A stretch of DNA of 17,183 bases from an uncultured Blautia sp. (GTDB taxonomy: Bacteria; Bacillota; Clostridia; Lachnospirales; Lachnospiraceae): the NCBI GenBank assembly GCA_934378195.1, contig CAKRPO010000049.1, positions 1 to 17,183 on the forward strand. Direction: 5' to 3'. A model generated the notes under the pieces. The model was not told the origin of the DNA, did not search any database, and worked only from the letters and a program-made list of their open reading frames with translations. A program made the translations under genes and the position numbers. The first letter of the stretch is position 1; each line of letters opens with the position of its first letter. Below are positions 1-8,390 of this stretch, piece by piece.

Positions 1-1007
1 GGACATGTCATCGGACGAAGTGCGAATACTTCTTTGTCTGTCTCTTCATCACCAAGTACGAACATGCCGTCTTTGTAATGATCCCAGTGACCGGAAATCT
101 TATAGAGGTCGCTCTTGGCCATCAGAGGAGTTTTTGTTCTTACATAGCCACGTTTTGTCTCCTCATCTTCAATCCATCTCTGCAGTTCCTGCATCATGAT
201 AACGCCATTCGGCATGATCAGCGGAAGTCCCTGTCCAATAACATCTACAGTTGTAAAGATCTTCATCTCACGACCAAGTTTGTTGTGGTCACGTTTCTTT
301 GCTTCTTCCATCTGCTCCAGATGTTCTTTGAGCTCATCTTTTGTAGCATATGCTGTTCCGTAAATACGTGTCAGCATGGCATTCTTTTCGCTTCCTCTCC
401 AGTAAGCGCTGGAAGAAGAAAGAAGTTTGAATGCTTTTACAGGTTTTACACTCATCAGATGTGGTCCTGCACAGAGGTCTGTCCAGTCACCCTGTGAATA
501 GAAGGAAATCTCTTCTCCTTCCGGAAGGTCTTCGATCAGTTCAACCTTGTATGGCTCGTTTTTCTCTTTGAAGAATGCGATCGCGTCTTCTCTTGATTTT
601 GTGAATCGCTCAATCTTTGCACCTTTTTTGATGATCTTTTTCATTTCTTTCTCGATTGCATCGAGGTCCTCACGAGAGAATGGTTCGTGAGCGAAATCAT
701 AATAAAATCCTGTATCGATAGAAGGTCCGATAGCAACTTTAGCTTCTGGATATAAGGTCTGTACTGCCTGTGCCAGTACGTGGGAAGCTGTGTGACGAAG
801 AACTGCAAGTCCTTTTTCATCTTTTGCTGTGAGAATGTTCAGCTCGCAGTCGCTGTCAAGTACGGTACGAAGGTCTACAACTTCTCCGTTTACTTCTCCT
901 GCACATGCTGCACGTGCCAGTCCTTCGCTGATATCATAAGCGATATCAATGACTGATTTTGCTTCGGAATACTCTTTTTTGGATCCGTCTTTCAATGTGA
1001 TGATCAT
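1..1007 (-). CDS. thrS: Threonyl-tRNA synthetase, N-terminal part (cut by window edge)
   Basis: Charges tRNA-Thr with threonine in the cytoplasm. The frame runs open from ATG at 1007 to the left edge, giving about 335 residues of a protein usually near 640. Seen in order: a TGS-type N-terminal domain (about 1-61), the editing-domain motif HTASHVLAQAV with its HxxxH signature, the second-additional-domain stretch around DFAHEPFSRED, and the start of the class II catalytic core. The last residues read FALRPMTCP. This Cys at residue 335 corresponds to the zinc ligand Cys of E. coli ThrRS (Cys334). The start is set by AAAGGAG 9 nt upstream. A threonyl T-box leader precedes the gene, so expression should respond to uncharged tRNA-Thr. 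The catalytic C-terminal half and anticodon-binding domain lie outside the window. Identification is secure. Confidence 0.97.
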   Translation of the reverse strand, partial: MIITLKDGSKKEYSEAKSVIDIAYDISEGLARAACAGEVNGEVVDLRTVLDSDCELNILTAKDEKGLAVLRHTASHVLAQAVQTLYPEAKVAIGPSIDTGFYYDFAHEPFSREDLDAIEKEMKKIIKKGAKIERFTKSREDAIAFFKEKNEPYKVELIEDLPEGEEISFYSQGDWTDLCAGPHLMSVKPVKAFKLLSSSSAYWRGSEKNAMLTRIYGTAYATKDELKEHLEQMEEAKKRDHNKLGREMKIFTTVDVIGQGLPLIMPNGVIMMQELQRWIEDEETKRGYVRTKTPLMAKSDLYKISGHWDHYKDGMFVLGDEETDKEVFALRPMTC

Positions 1008-1081
1008 AGTTTTGAACTCCTTTTTTTGAATAAAAATTTTAAGTTTTCCACAGGGACGAGTGAAGTAATTTCTTATTACAT

Positions 1082-1332
1082 AAAGAAAGTCCCCTACAAT
1101 ACACTTTGTGTACTGTAAGGGACGAATAATCTACTCGCGGTTCCACCCTGCTTGCTGACTTTTTATGAAAAATTCAGCCACTCTTATAAGATGATAACGG
1201 AATCACCGGACCGGATTAGGGCCACTCGGAGATGGTCTTCGACTGTTTTCCACTAAGATACTCTCAGCATATGTATCTCTCTCTGGAGTTTTCCACAGTT
1301 TACTCTTCTCGTCAACGTATTTCTTTATTCTG
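1082..1332 (-). ncRNA. T-box leader (threonyl) of thrS
   Basis: Cis-acting riboswitch that reads the charging state of tRNA-Thr and controls readthrough into thrS. Seen on the minus strand: a GACGAGAAGAGTA start of stem I, a CCAGAGAGAG box, a GCTG (GNTG-type) motif, a candidate specifier ACC followed by A (plus-strand 1234-1236), and the diagnostic T-box AGGGTGGAACCGCG (1136-1149). A terminator hairpin (1089-1123) and TTTCTTT follow. ACC is a threonine codon, in agreement with the thrS gene downstream. The T-box class is certain; the exact specifier position is read by eye and less sure. Confidence 0.93.
1089..1123 (-). terminator. T-box terminator hairpin
   Basis: Minus-strand GTCCCTTACAGTACAC pairs with GTGTATTGTAGGGGAC around a short AAA loop, and TTTCTTT follows. 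This is the attenuator arm of the thrS T-box, which the antiterminator fold around AGGGTGGAACCGCG would replace. Confidence 0.9.
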
Positions 1333-1338
1333 TTACCC

Positions 1339-1367
1339 ATTATATCCACATGATTTCCGTTTGTCAA
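1339..1367 (-). promoter_or_regulatory. thrS promoter (sigma-A type)
   Basis: Minus strand: TTGACA (1362-1367), 17-bp spacer, TATAAT (1339-1344), a perfect consensus promoter. It places the start of transcription near 1332, right before the T-box stem I. Confidence 0.93.
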
Positions 1368-1377
1368 TGCCTAATTT

Positions 1378-1398
1378 TATATTGGTCAGACCAATATA
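1378..1398. promoter_or_regulatory. Perfect 21-bp palindrome upstream of thrS promoter
   Basis: TATATTGGTC-A-GACCAATATA has 10-bp arms around a single base and lies 10 bp upstream of the thrS -35 box and 20 bp past the stop codon of the LRR gene. The single central base and the absence of a following T-tract argue against a terminator. The core ATTGGT-NNN-ACCAAT has the form of operators bound by FadR/PdhR-type GntR regulators. Function is inferred only. Confidence 0.5.
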
Positions 1399-1417
1399 TC
1401 ATCACAGGCTTTCAAAT

Positions 1418-4234
1418 TTACGACATGAAGAACCATCGTACTACACGTCCGTTTTTGAAGGTTACGCTTCCTCCACTGTAATACCATGTCGTATATCCAT
1501 AGGATGAATTAGAAATGTGGTATGATTTTCCCAGTGTATATCGTACCTGGTTTGGTGTCATTCCTGTCGTTACCGCACGTGCGTAATATACCACATCATC
1601 TCCATAGTAGCATTTGTCACTTCCAATTAGTTTATTCTTATAGTAAACACTGATGCGAGCTTTTACACCATAAGAAAGATTCTTAACTGGTATGGTCACC
1701 TTCTTGGCAGATGATGTGATTTTCTTTTTGAATGTACGCTTACCAACCTTTACCTGCACCACTGCACCTTTTGCCGGATTTTTCAGATATACCGTAATAT
1801 TTTTGGAAGTTCGATATATGGTTGAATGTTTTGTTATATCATAGTTTTGACATCCAAATCCCCCACGTTTCCAACTGATTGACTGCTCTTTATAATAAGT
1901 TCCGCAATCGTTGCAGTAAATTTTCATTTTTCCTTTCGCATTAAATGTTGCCATTTTTGTTACTTTCTTAGAGGAAAAACGATGTTTACTTTTGACAACT
2001 TTTTTCTGTCCGCAGAAAATACATTTGTATCCACGTGCATGATATGTCTGGTCGACTTTGTAATATTTTGTATCGACTTTCCACTCATGACCCATGCATG
2101 TTCCGGATTTTACGACTTTGAGTTTGTTCTGTATTGCATATTTGTGTGCCCGACTTCCTGTTCTGCAATATACGGTCGTATAAGAAGGAACTGCATATTC
2201 TCCAATACCGGTTACCCACTGTGACAATGAAATACTTTTCAGATTATTACAGGAATCAAATACATATTTTCCAAGGTTTCTCACGCTGTTTGCAAGAACT
2301 ACCTTTTCCAGTGCTTTAGACTCATAAAATGCATAGTCACCAATGCTGACAGTACCATCACCTATCACAACAGTTTTGACATAATCTGCGCAGCCCCAGT
2401 AACCTAATACTCCGGTATGAAGTCCGTATTCTGATGGAATTTCAAGGAACATGCCATTTCCTATCGTAAGTTTTTCCAGATTTTTACAATATTTAAATGC
2501 ATTTTTACCGATATCTGTAACACTGTTCGGAATCGTTATGCTTTTCAGACTTGATAATCCATAAAATGCACCTTCAGGAATCGTTGTAATACTATCCGGT
2601 ACAACAAGATCTGTTACAAGTTTTCCACCTGCATAAAGGTTTGTGCCTTTCTCCGATCCAAATATTCCTTCTGAAAGTTTCAGCCATTCCTCCAGATTCG
2701 GGACATAAAGATTTTCCAGATTCACTACATCTCTGAAAGCAGTCTTGTCGACCTTTTTCAGGGTAGATGGAAGTGTCACACTTTTCAGATTTTCTTCCCC
2801 AAGTGCATATTGTCCAATCTCTGTCCTGCCCTCACTGAAGACAATTTCCTCTATCTGTCCTGAACAGCCCCAACGATCCATAAAAGACCGAACGTTAGTG
2901 CCATAGCGCGAAAATCCGCCTTTCACTTCAAGTCCGCTTCCGACCGTCAGTTTCTTCAGATTCATACAGCCTTTAAATGCATCAAAATCAACTTTTGTCA
3001 CACTGTTCGGAATCACAATACTCTCAATGGTAGTTATATTTGCAAACCATTTTTCAACAGTAGTCGTTCCATCCGGGATTACAATATCTGTAACAGGATT
3101 TCCATTACAGTATAATCCCACTGCTTCCGCATCCTGATTGATACGGCCATTCTTTTCATTATAAACCAGTGCCAAAAAGGACTGGGGATTTTCTATATCA
3201 ACTCTTTGAATGCTTTTGCACCCACTGAACGCATTTTTTCCAATAGAGGTCACACTTGATGGGATATTGATCTGCTCCAGGCCATAACAGCTACTGAATG
3301 CGCTGTCTCCGATAATCGCCAGACCACTTCCGATTTTAACTGTCGTCAGCTTTGAGCATCCTGAAAACGCATATTTCCCGATACTTTTTATTCCATCAGG
3401 CAGTTCTATACTGCTCAGACTTCCACAATAATCAAATGCTGAATTCCCTATACTTGTAACTTTCTCCGGGATATTAATTGTGGTAAGGCTGGAGCATCTC
3501 CAAAATGACTCCGCTCCTATACTGGTTACTCCAGTTCCCAGTTTAGCCGTAGTTAATCCTTTGCAAGAATAAAATGCCTGTTCTCCAATGCTGGTCACTC
3601 CAGCTCCAATTTCAACAGTCGTCAGCGCTACGCAATCATAAAATGCTCTTTTTCCAATACTGGTGACTCCATTTTCGATAATGACTTTTTTCATCGAACG
3701 AGCATATCGCTCCCATGGGCAAACATACGAAACAGAATAGTCCGTCATATCCCCCGTACCACTTATAACAAGGGTATCGTCACTGTAATATGCCCATTCA
3801 AGATTCGCTCCACAGGCCCCGTCTCTTACAATGTCTCCCGAGCTTTGAGCAGTTCCTGCCCAATCCGCTCCGTCATCAAACACTGTTTCTTCCGTCTCTT
3901 CTTCTGTCCCTTCTTCTGTCTCCTGTGATTCATACTCCTCTTCAATGCCTTCTATGACTTCTGCTTCAGGATTCTCTTCTTCAGTAGAGACATCCTCTTC
4001 TACGGCTGCATCCTCATCTGAAAAGCTATCCTCTGCATTCTCAGTCTCTGCAACTTCTGCAATTTCTGCAGAATCGCCGTTATCTTCCGACTCCACTGAC
4101 TCTTCATACACTGCAAATTCTTCTGTTTCTTCCGGCTGTGCATATACACTGGATGCAGACATGCCGATCAATGCCGCTGCTGAAATAAGTGCTGTAAACT
4201 GCCGGATTTTTCCCATTTGTTTTTTTCTGCTCAT
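1418..4234 (-). CDS. Secreted BspA-type leucine-rich-repeat protein
   Basis: Predicted exported surface or secreted protein of 938 aa. Seen in order: a signal peptide (1-32, MSRKK then a hydrophobic run ending SSVYAQ), a Glu/Asp-rich linker (about 34-123), a BspA-type N-terminal module (GACGANLEW near 140, then VISGTGDMTDY), and about 15 LRR_5 repeats of the VTSIGxxAFxxCxxL type, the first seven nearly regular and later ones diverged. After the repeats come two CxxC pairs (738/741 and 774/777), a beta-rich Lys-rich stretch (about 810-875), and a 53-residue C-terminal unit. No LPXTG motif or membrane anchor is visible. ATG at 4234 is chosen because GAGGGG precedes it, the signal peptide begins there, and the promoter at 4298-4326 lies upstream; an in-frame ATG at 4315 falls inside that promoter. 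Such proteins are tied to host or bacterial adhesion; the ligand is unknown. Confidence 0.9.
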   Translation of the reverse strand: MSRKKQMGKIRQFTALISAAALIGMSASSVYAQPEETEEFAVYEESVESEDNGDSAEIAEVAETENAEDSFSDEDAAVEEDVSTEEENPEAEVIEGIEEEYESQETEEGTEEETEETVFDDGADWAGTAQSSGDIVRDGACGANLEWAYYSDDTLVISGTGDMTDYSVSYVCPWERYARSMKKVIIENGVTSIGKRAFYDCVALTTVEIGAGVTSIGEQAFYSCKGLTTAKLGTGVTSIGAESFWRCSSLTTINIPEKVTSIGNSAFDYCGSLSSIELPDGIKSIGKYAFSGCSKLTTVKIGSGLAIIGDSAFSSCYGLEQINIPSSVTSIGKNAFSGCKSIQRVDIENPQSFLALVYNEKNGRINQDAEAVGLYCNGNPVTDIVIPDGTTTVEKWFANITTIESIVIPNSVTKVDFDAFKGCMNLKKLTVGSGLEVKGGFSRYGTNVRSFMDRWGCSGQIEEIVFSEGRTEIGQYALGEENLKSVTLPSTLKKVDKTAFRDVVNLENLYVPNLEEWLKLSEGIFGSEKGTNLYAGGKLVTDLVVPDSITTIPEGAFYGLSSLKSITIPNSVTDIGKNAFKYCKNLEKLTIGNGMFLEIPSEYGLHTGVLGYWGCADYVKTVVIGDGTVSIGDYAFYESKALEKVVLANSVRNLGKYVFDSCNNLKSISLSQWVTGIGEYAVPSYTTVYCRTGSRAHKYAIQNKLKVVKSGTCMGHEWKVDTKYYKVDQTYHARGYKCIFCGQKKVVKSKHRFSSKKVTKMATFNAKGKMKIYCNDCGTYYKEQSISWKRGGFGCQNYDITKHSTIYRTSKNITVYLKNPAKGAVVQVKVGKRTFKKKITSSAKKVTIPVKNLSYGVKARISVYYKNKLIGSDKCYYGDDVVYYARAVTTGMTPNQVRYTLGKSYHISNSSYGYTTWYYSGGSVTFKNGRVVRWFFMS

Positions 4235-4276
4235 TCTTCCCCTCTTCTCCCACATATCTTCATGCAAATTCATTAC

Positions 4277-4326
4277 TAAAACGTGTGTTTTAATATTAGT
4301 ATATCTTGTTTCCATAGTTATATCAA
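4277..4326 (-). promoter_or_regulatory. Promoter of the LRR gene, with dyad at the transcription start
   Basis: Minus strand: TTGATA (4321-4326), 17-bp spacer, TATACT (4298-4303). The expected start near 4291 falls in the dyad TAAAAC-GTGT-GTTTTA (4277-4292), which could be a repressor site. The leader to ATG 4234 would be about 57 nt. Confidence 0.72.
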
Positions 4327-4391
4327 TAAACTGCCTGCTTAGTTTTTCTAATAATTATCTGCATTTTCACCTGCCTGCCATTACACAAGCA

Positions 4392-4460
4392 AAGAAGACA
4401 CCCTTCTTTGTCTGTACCTGAATCCTGTTCAAATACATGATCACAAAGTGGTGTCTTCTT
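4392..4460. terminator. Hairpin downstream of purL, probable terminator
   Basis: An 11-bp perfect inverted repeat (AAGAAGACACC at 4392-4402, GGTGTCTTCTT at 4450-4460) lies 20 nt beyond the purL stop. A second short pairing, CTTTGT with ACAAAG, sits inside the arms. On the minus strand the U-rich run (TCTTCTTTGC) largely overlaps the stem, whereas the plus strand has TTTTATTTTTT after it. The position fits termination of purL, but the better T-tract faces the other way. Confidence 0.6.
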
Positions 4461-4479
4461 TTATTTTTTGTGCTGAAAT

Positions 4480-7400
4480 TTATTTGAAGTATTCTACACC
4501 GGACTCAAAGATCTTAATATCCTGCTCACCGTAGATGTTGACAGCCACACCGTCACCGCGGCGTTCACTGTGTGCCATCTTACCAAGGATACGTCCGTCC
4601 GGACTTGTGATACCTTCGATGTTCATGTAGGAACCGTTTACGTTCCATTCTTCGTCTGCACTAAGTTCGCCAGTTGGAGTTACATACTGAGTTGCAACCT
4701 GTCCGTTTGCGAAGAGTTTTGCAAGCCATTCATCGTTGGCAACGAAACGTCCTTCACCATGGGATGCCGGGTTGCAGTATACACCGCCAAGCTGTGCTTT
4801 CTGAAGCCATGGAGACTTGTTGCTGACAACCTTAGTGTAAACCATCTTGGAGATATGACGTCCGATGGTATTGAAGGTCAGTGTCGGAGAATCTTCTTTC
4901 TGTCCGCAGATCTCACCGTAAGGTACAAGACCAAGCTTGATAAGGGCCTGGAAACCATTACAGATACCAAGTGCAAGACCGTCTCTTTCATTGATCAGTT
5001 TCATAACAGCTTCTTTGATCTTTGCATTCTGGAATGCAGTTGCAAAGAATTTCGCAGAACCATCCGGTTCATCACCTGCAGAGAATCCGCCCGGGAACAT
5101 GATGATCTGTGCCTGGTCAATAGCCTTCTCAAAGAGTTCTACAGAATCATGGATATCTTCTGCTGTCAGGTTCTTAAAGACTTTGACATCCACTTCTGCA
5201 CCTGCTCTCTCAAATGCACGGGTGCTGTCGTATTCGCAGTTGGTTCCCGGGAATACCGGAATAAATACACGCGGTTTTGCAACTTTGTGTTTGCATACAT
5301 AAATGTTTTCTGCGTGATACAGATCGTCTTTGGCCGGTTTTTCATTTGCTTCACCGGAAGCTGTCTTGAATACTCTTTCCAGAGTTCCTTTCCATGCTTC
5401 TTCAGCTTCTGCTTCTGTAATTACAGTATTTCCATAAGAGAATTTGCCGTCATCAGTTACTTCACCGATCAGTGTGTAAGTGATGGAAAGCTCTCCAACT
5501 TTGTCTGCCGGAACTTCCATGATGATGTCGCCGAATCCCGGTGCAAAGAAATCTCTTGGATCCAGATTGTGTTCGATCTTCACGCCGAGTGCGTTACCGA
5601 ATGCCATCTTGGAAACAGCTGCTGCAATACCATGACGATCCAGTGCGTAAGCGGAAACAACTTTTCCGGCCTGGATATCGTTGTGGAGTTTCTCATACTG
5701 CTCCATGATTCCTGCGTAGTCCGGCAGATCATACTGATCACGTGGTGCGCGGAGCCATACCAGCTTGTTTCCGGCTTTTTTGAGCTCAGGAGTGATGACA
5801 TCCTGGATCTTAGCTACGTCTACTGCAAAGGAAACAAGTGTCGGAGGTACATCGATCTCGTTGAATGTACCGGACATACTGTCTTTACCACCGATGGACG
5901 GGAGTCCGAATCCCATCTGTGCCGCATAAGCACCAAGAAGTGCGGAGAACGGCTGACTCCATCTCTTCGGATCTTCGGTCATACGACGGAAGTATTCCTG
6001 GAATGTGAAGCGGATTTTCTTATAGTCACCACCTGTAGCTACGATTCTTGCTACAGATTCTGTCACTGCATAGGCTGCTCCGTGATACGGGCTCCAGGAA
6101 GACAGATATGGATCAAAGCCATAGCTCATCATGGTAACTGTGTCAGTCTTTCCGTTCTGTACCGGAACCTTTGCTACCATGCTCTGTGTCTCGGTAAGCT
6201 GATACTGTCCACCGTATGGCATAAATACGCTGCCTGCTCCGATGGAACCGTCAAACATCTCGACAAGGCCCTTCTGGGAGCATACGTTGAGGTCAGCAAG
6301 TGTCTCAAGCCATTTTGCCTTAACATCGGCTACATCCGGACGTTCTTCAAAAAGGTTGCCCTCTTTGTTCGGGATCTCAACTTCTACAGTTGTTTCCTGA
6401 TGTGCACCGTTAGTATCAAGGAATGCACGGGAAATATTTACGATTTCTTTGCCTCTCCATGTAAGTACGAGGCGTGGCTCCTCGGTAACGACTGCAACCG
6501 GGATTGCTTCCAGGTTTTCTTCGTTTGCAAAGCCAAGGAATTTGTCAACATCTTTCGGATCTACAACAACAGCCATACGCTCCTGGGATTCAGAGATAGC
6601 GATCTCTGTTCCGTCAAGGCCGGCATATTTTTTCGGAACTTTGTCAAGATCTACGCGAAGTCCGTCTGCAAGCTCACCGATGGCAACGGATACACCGCCT
6701 GCACCAAAGTCGTTACATTTCTTAATGATGTAGCTGACTTCTTCGCGTCTGAACATACGCTGGATCTTACGCTCTGTCGGCGCATTACCCTTCTGAACTT
6801 CTGCGCCGCAGACTTCAATGGATGCCTCTGTATGTACCTTAGAGGAACCGGTAGCACCACCGATGCCATCACGTCCGGTACGTCCTCCAAGCAGAATGAT
6901 GATATCGCCCGGATCAGAGTTCTCACGGATGACCGCACGTCTCGGAGCTGCACCCATAACAGCACCGATCTCCATACGTTTTGCAACGTAGTCCGGATGA
7001 TAGATTTCTTTGACATAACCGGTAGCCAGACCGATCTGGTTACCATAGGAGCTGTAGCCATGAGCTGCACTTCTGACAAGTTTTTTCTGTGGAAGTTTAC
7101 CCTTGAGAGTTTCTTTTACAGATACAGTCGGATCAGCAGCACCTGTCACACGCATCGCCTGATATACATAAGTACGTCCGGAAAGCGGGTCACGGATTGC
7201 ACCACCAAGGCAGGTAGCAGCACCACCAAACGGCTCAATTTCTGTCGGATGGTTGTGTGTCTCATTCTTGAAGTTAATGAGCCATTCTTCTTCCTTACCA
7301 TCTACATCTACCGGTACAACGATACTGCAGGCATTGATCTCATCGGATTCTTCCTGGTCAGCAAGTTTGCCTTCGGATTTCAGCTTCTTCATTGCCATAA

Positions 7401-8238
7401 GAGCAAGATCCATCAGGCATACAAATTTATCATCGCGTCCTTTGTAGAGGACTTCTCTGTCAGCAAGATATTTCTCGTATGTTTTTACGATTGGTTCTTT
7501 GTAATCGCCTTCATCGAACTTTACATCGGTAAGCTCTGTGGAGAAGGTTGTATGACGGCAGTGATCGGACCAGTAGGTATCCAGTACGCGGATCTCTGTC
7601 ATGGAAGGATCACGTTTTTCTTCGTTGTTGAAGTAGTTCTGGATGTGCTGGAAATCCTTGAATGTCATTGCAAGATTCAGGGAATCATACAGTGCTTTGA
7701 GCTCTGCTTCCGGCATATCCTTGAAGCCGTCAAAAATCTTGACATCCTCTGGTTCCGGGAATACAGTAACCAGAGTTTCCGGTTTCTCAAGTCCTGTCTC
7801 ACGGGAGTCTACCGGGTTGATGCAGTGATGTTTGACAGCATCAAATTCTTCGTCTGTTACATTTCCTTCTATTACATAAGTAGTTGCAGAACGGATGATC
7901 GGCTGTGAATCTCCATCCAGGAACTGTACGCACTGTACAGCAGAATCTGCTCTCTGGTCAAACTGGCCCGGAAGGTATTCTACAGAAAAAATCTTTGCAC
8001 CTTCTGCAGCTTCAAATTTCTCGAGATACAGGTCATCAACCGGCGGCTCTGCAAATACAGTTCTGCATGCTTTTTCAAAAACTTCATCTGAAATATTTTC
8101 TACATCATAGCGGATCAGCACTCTTACATTTGTTGCGGACTTGATTCCGAGATAGCTGCTGATCTCATGTTTTAATTCCTTTGCCTGTACGGCGTAGGCT
8201 GGTTTCTTTTCTACATAAACGCGTCTTACGTTACTCAT
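4480..8238 (-). CDS. purL: Phosphoribosylformylglycinamidine synthase (single-chain PurL)
   Basis: Catalyses the fourth step of de novo purine synthesis: FGAR + glutamine + ATP to FGAM + glutamate. At 1252 aa it is the large single-chain form, not the split PurS/PurL/PurQ set. Seen in order: a PurS-like N-terminal region, a linker with TYWSDHCRHTTF (221-232), the FGAM synthase core with HNHPTEIEPFGGA (328-340), DFGAGGVSVAIGELADG and SIGGKDSMSGTF, and a C-terminal class I glutaminase from about 988. The glutaminase triad is visible: Cys1093 in GICNGFQ, and His1223 and Glu1225 in AHSER. AAAGGAG 10 nt before ATG fixes the start. It is transcribed divergently from the LysR gene and stands alone, with no other de novo pur gene in the window. 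Identification is secure. Confidence 0.97.
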   Translation of the reverse strand: MSNVRRVYVEKKPAYAVQAKELKHEISSYLGIKSATNVRVLIRYDVENISDEVFEKACRTVFAEPPVDDLYLEKFEAAEGAKIFSVEYLPGQFDQRADSAVQCVQFLDGDSQPIIRSATTYVIEGNVTDEEFDAVKHHCINPVDSRETGLEKPETLVTVFPEPEDVKIFDGFKDMPEAELKALYDSLNLAMTFKDFQHIQNYFNNEEKRDPSMTEIRVLDTYWSDHCRHTTFSTELTDVKFDEGDYKEPIVKTYEKYLADREVLYKGRDDKFVCLMDLALMAMKKLKSEGKLADQEESDEINACSIVVPVDVDGKEEEWLINFKNETHNHPTEIEPFGGAATCLGGAIRDPLSGRTYVYQAMRVTGAADPTVSVKETLKGKLPQKKLVRSAAHGYSSYGNQIGLATGYVKEIYHPDYVAKRMEIGAVMGAAPRRAVIRENSDPGDIIILLGGRTGRDGIGGATGSSKVHTEASIEVCGAEVQKGNAPTERKIQRMFRREEVSYIIKKCNDFGAGGVSVAIGELADGLRVDLDKVPKKYAGLDGTEIAISESQERMAVVVDPKDVDKFLGFANEENLEAIPVAVVTEEPRLVLTWRGKEIVNISRAFLDTNGAHQETTVEVEIPNKEGNLFEERPDVADVKAKWLETLADLNVCSQKGLVEMFDGSIGAGSVFMPYGGQYQLTETQSMVAKVPVQNGKTDTVTMMSYGFDPYLSSWSPYHGAAYAVTESVARIVATGGDYKKIRFTFQEYFRRMTEDPKRWSQPFSALLGAYAAQMGFGLPSIGGKDSMSGTFNEIDVPPTLVSFAVDVAKIQDVITPELKKAGNKLVWLRAPRDQYDLPDYAGIMEQYEKLHNDIQAGKVVSAYALDRHGIAAAVSKMAFGNALGVKIEHNLDPRDFFAPGFGDIIMEVPADKVGELSITYTLIGEVTDDGKFSYGNTVITEAEAEEAWKGTLERVFKTASGEANEKPAKDDLYHAENIYVCKHKVAKPRVFIPVFPGTNCEYDSTRAFERAGAEVDVKVFKNLTAEDIHDSVELFEKAIDQAQIIMFPGGFSAGDEPDGSAKFFATAFQNAKIKEAVMKLINERDGLALGICNGFQALIKLGLVPYGEICGQKEDSPTLTFNTIGRHISKMVYTKVVSNKSPWLQKAQLGGVYCNPASHGEGRFVANDEWLAKLFANGQVATQYVTPTGELSADEEWNVNGSYMNIEGITSPDGRILGKMAHSERRGDGVAVNIYGEQDIKIFESGVEYFK

Positions 8239-8268
8239 AAGTAAGAAACTCCTTTCAGATATTTAGTG

Positions 8269-8277
8269 ATTATTCGA
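8269..8277 (-). promoter_or_regulatory. CGAATAAT element in purL leader
   Basis: Minus strand TCGAATAAT, about 31 bp before the purL ATG. The same nonamer occurs on the plus strand before xpt (11939-11947). It resembles the CGAAC-type half-site of Firmicute PurR boxes, so it may be a shared purine-regulation element. It is a short AT-rich match and could be chance. Confidence 0.3.
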
Positions 8278-8334
8278 GTAAAATCGTTGTTTTCCTACGA
8301 AATCTATAGTATCATAAGAAATATCATTAGTAAA

Positions 8335-8371
8335 ATTAATATATCTAATAGTTTTTATTAGACATATTAAT
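8335..8371. promoter_or_regulatory. Large AT-rich palindrome before lysR, probable LysR operator
   Basis: ATTAATATATCTAATA (8335-8350) and TATTAGACATATTAAT (8356-8371) are inverted copies matching at 15 of 16 positions around a 5-bp centre. It lies 9 bp from the GGAGG of the LysR gene and upstream of purL. LysR regulators usually bind interrupted dyads of the T-N11-A form in the region between divergent genes, so autoregulation and possibly control of purL are plausible. Confidence 0.6.
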
Positions 8372-8390
8372 TAATAGATTGGAGGTTCTC

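Noticed and set aside
4235..4315. N-terminal extension of the LRR protein from ATG 4315
   Set aside because: That ATG lies between the -35 and -10 of the promoter and would place 27 polar residues before a clear signal peptide.
3945..4421. Plus-strand frame rich in Ser/Thr opposite the LRR gene start
   Set aside because: It is the complement of the Glu/Asp-rich linker of the secreted protein; no SD or promoter supports it.
4570..7908. A 1112-codon open frame on the plus strand, antisense to purL
   Set aside because: It lies wholly inside purL, has no SD, and its translation is Cys/Phe/Ile-rich with no recognisable domain. The long opening follows from the purL codon choice, which avoids codons whose complement is a stop in that frame.
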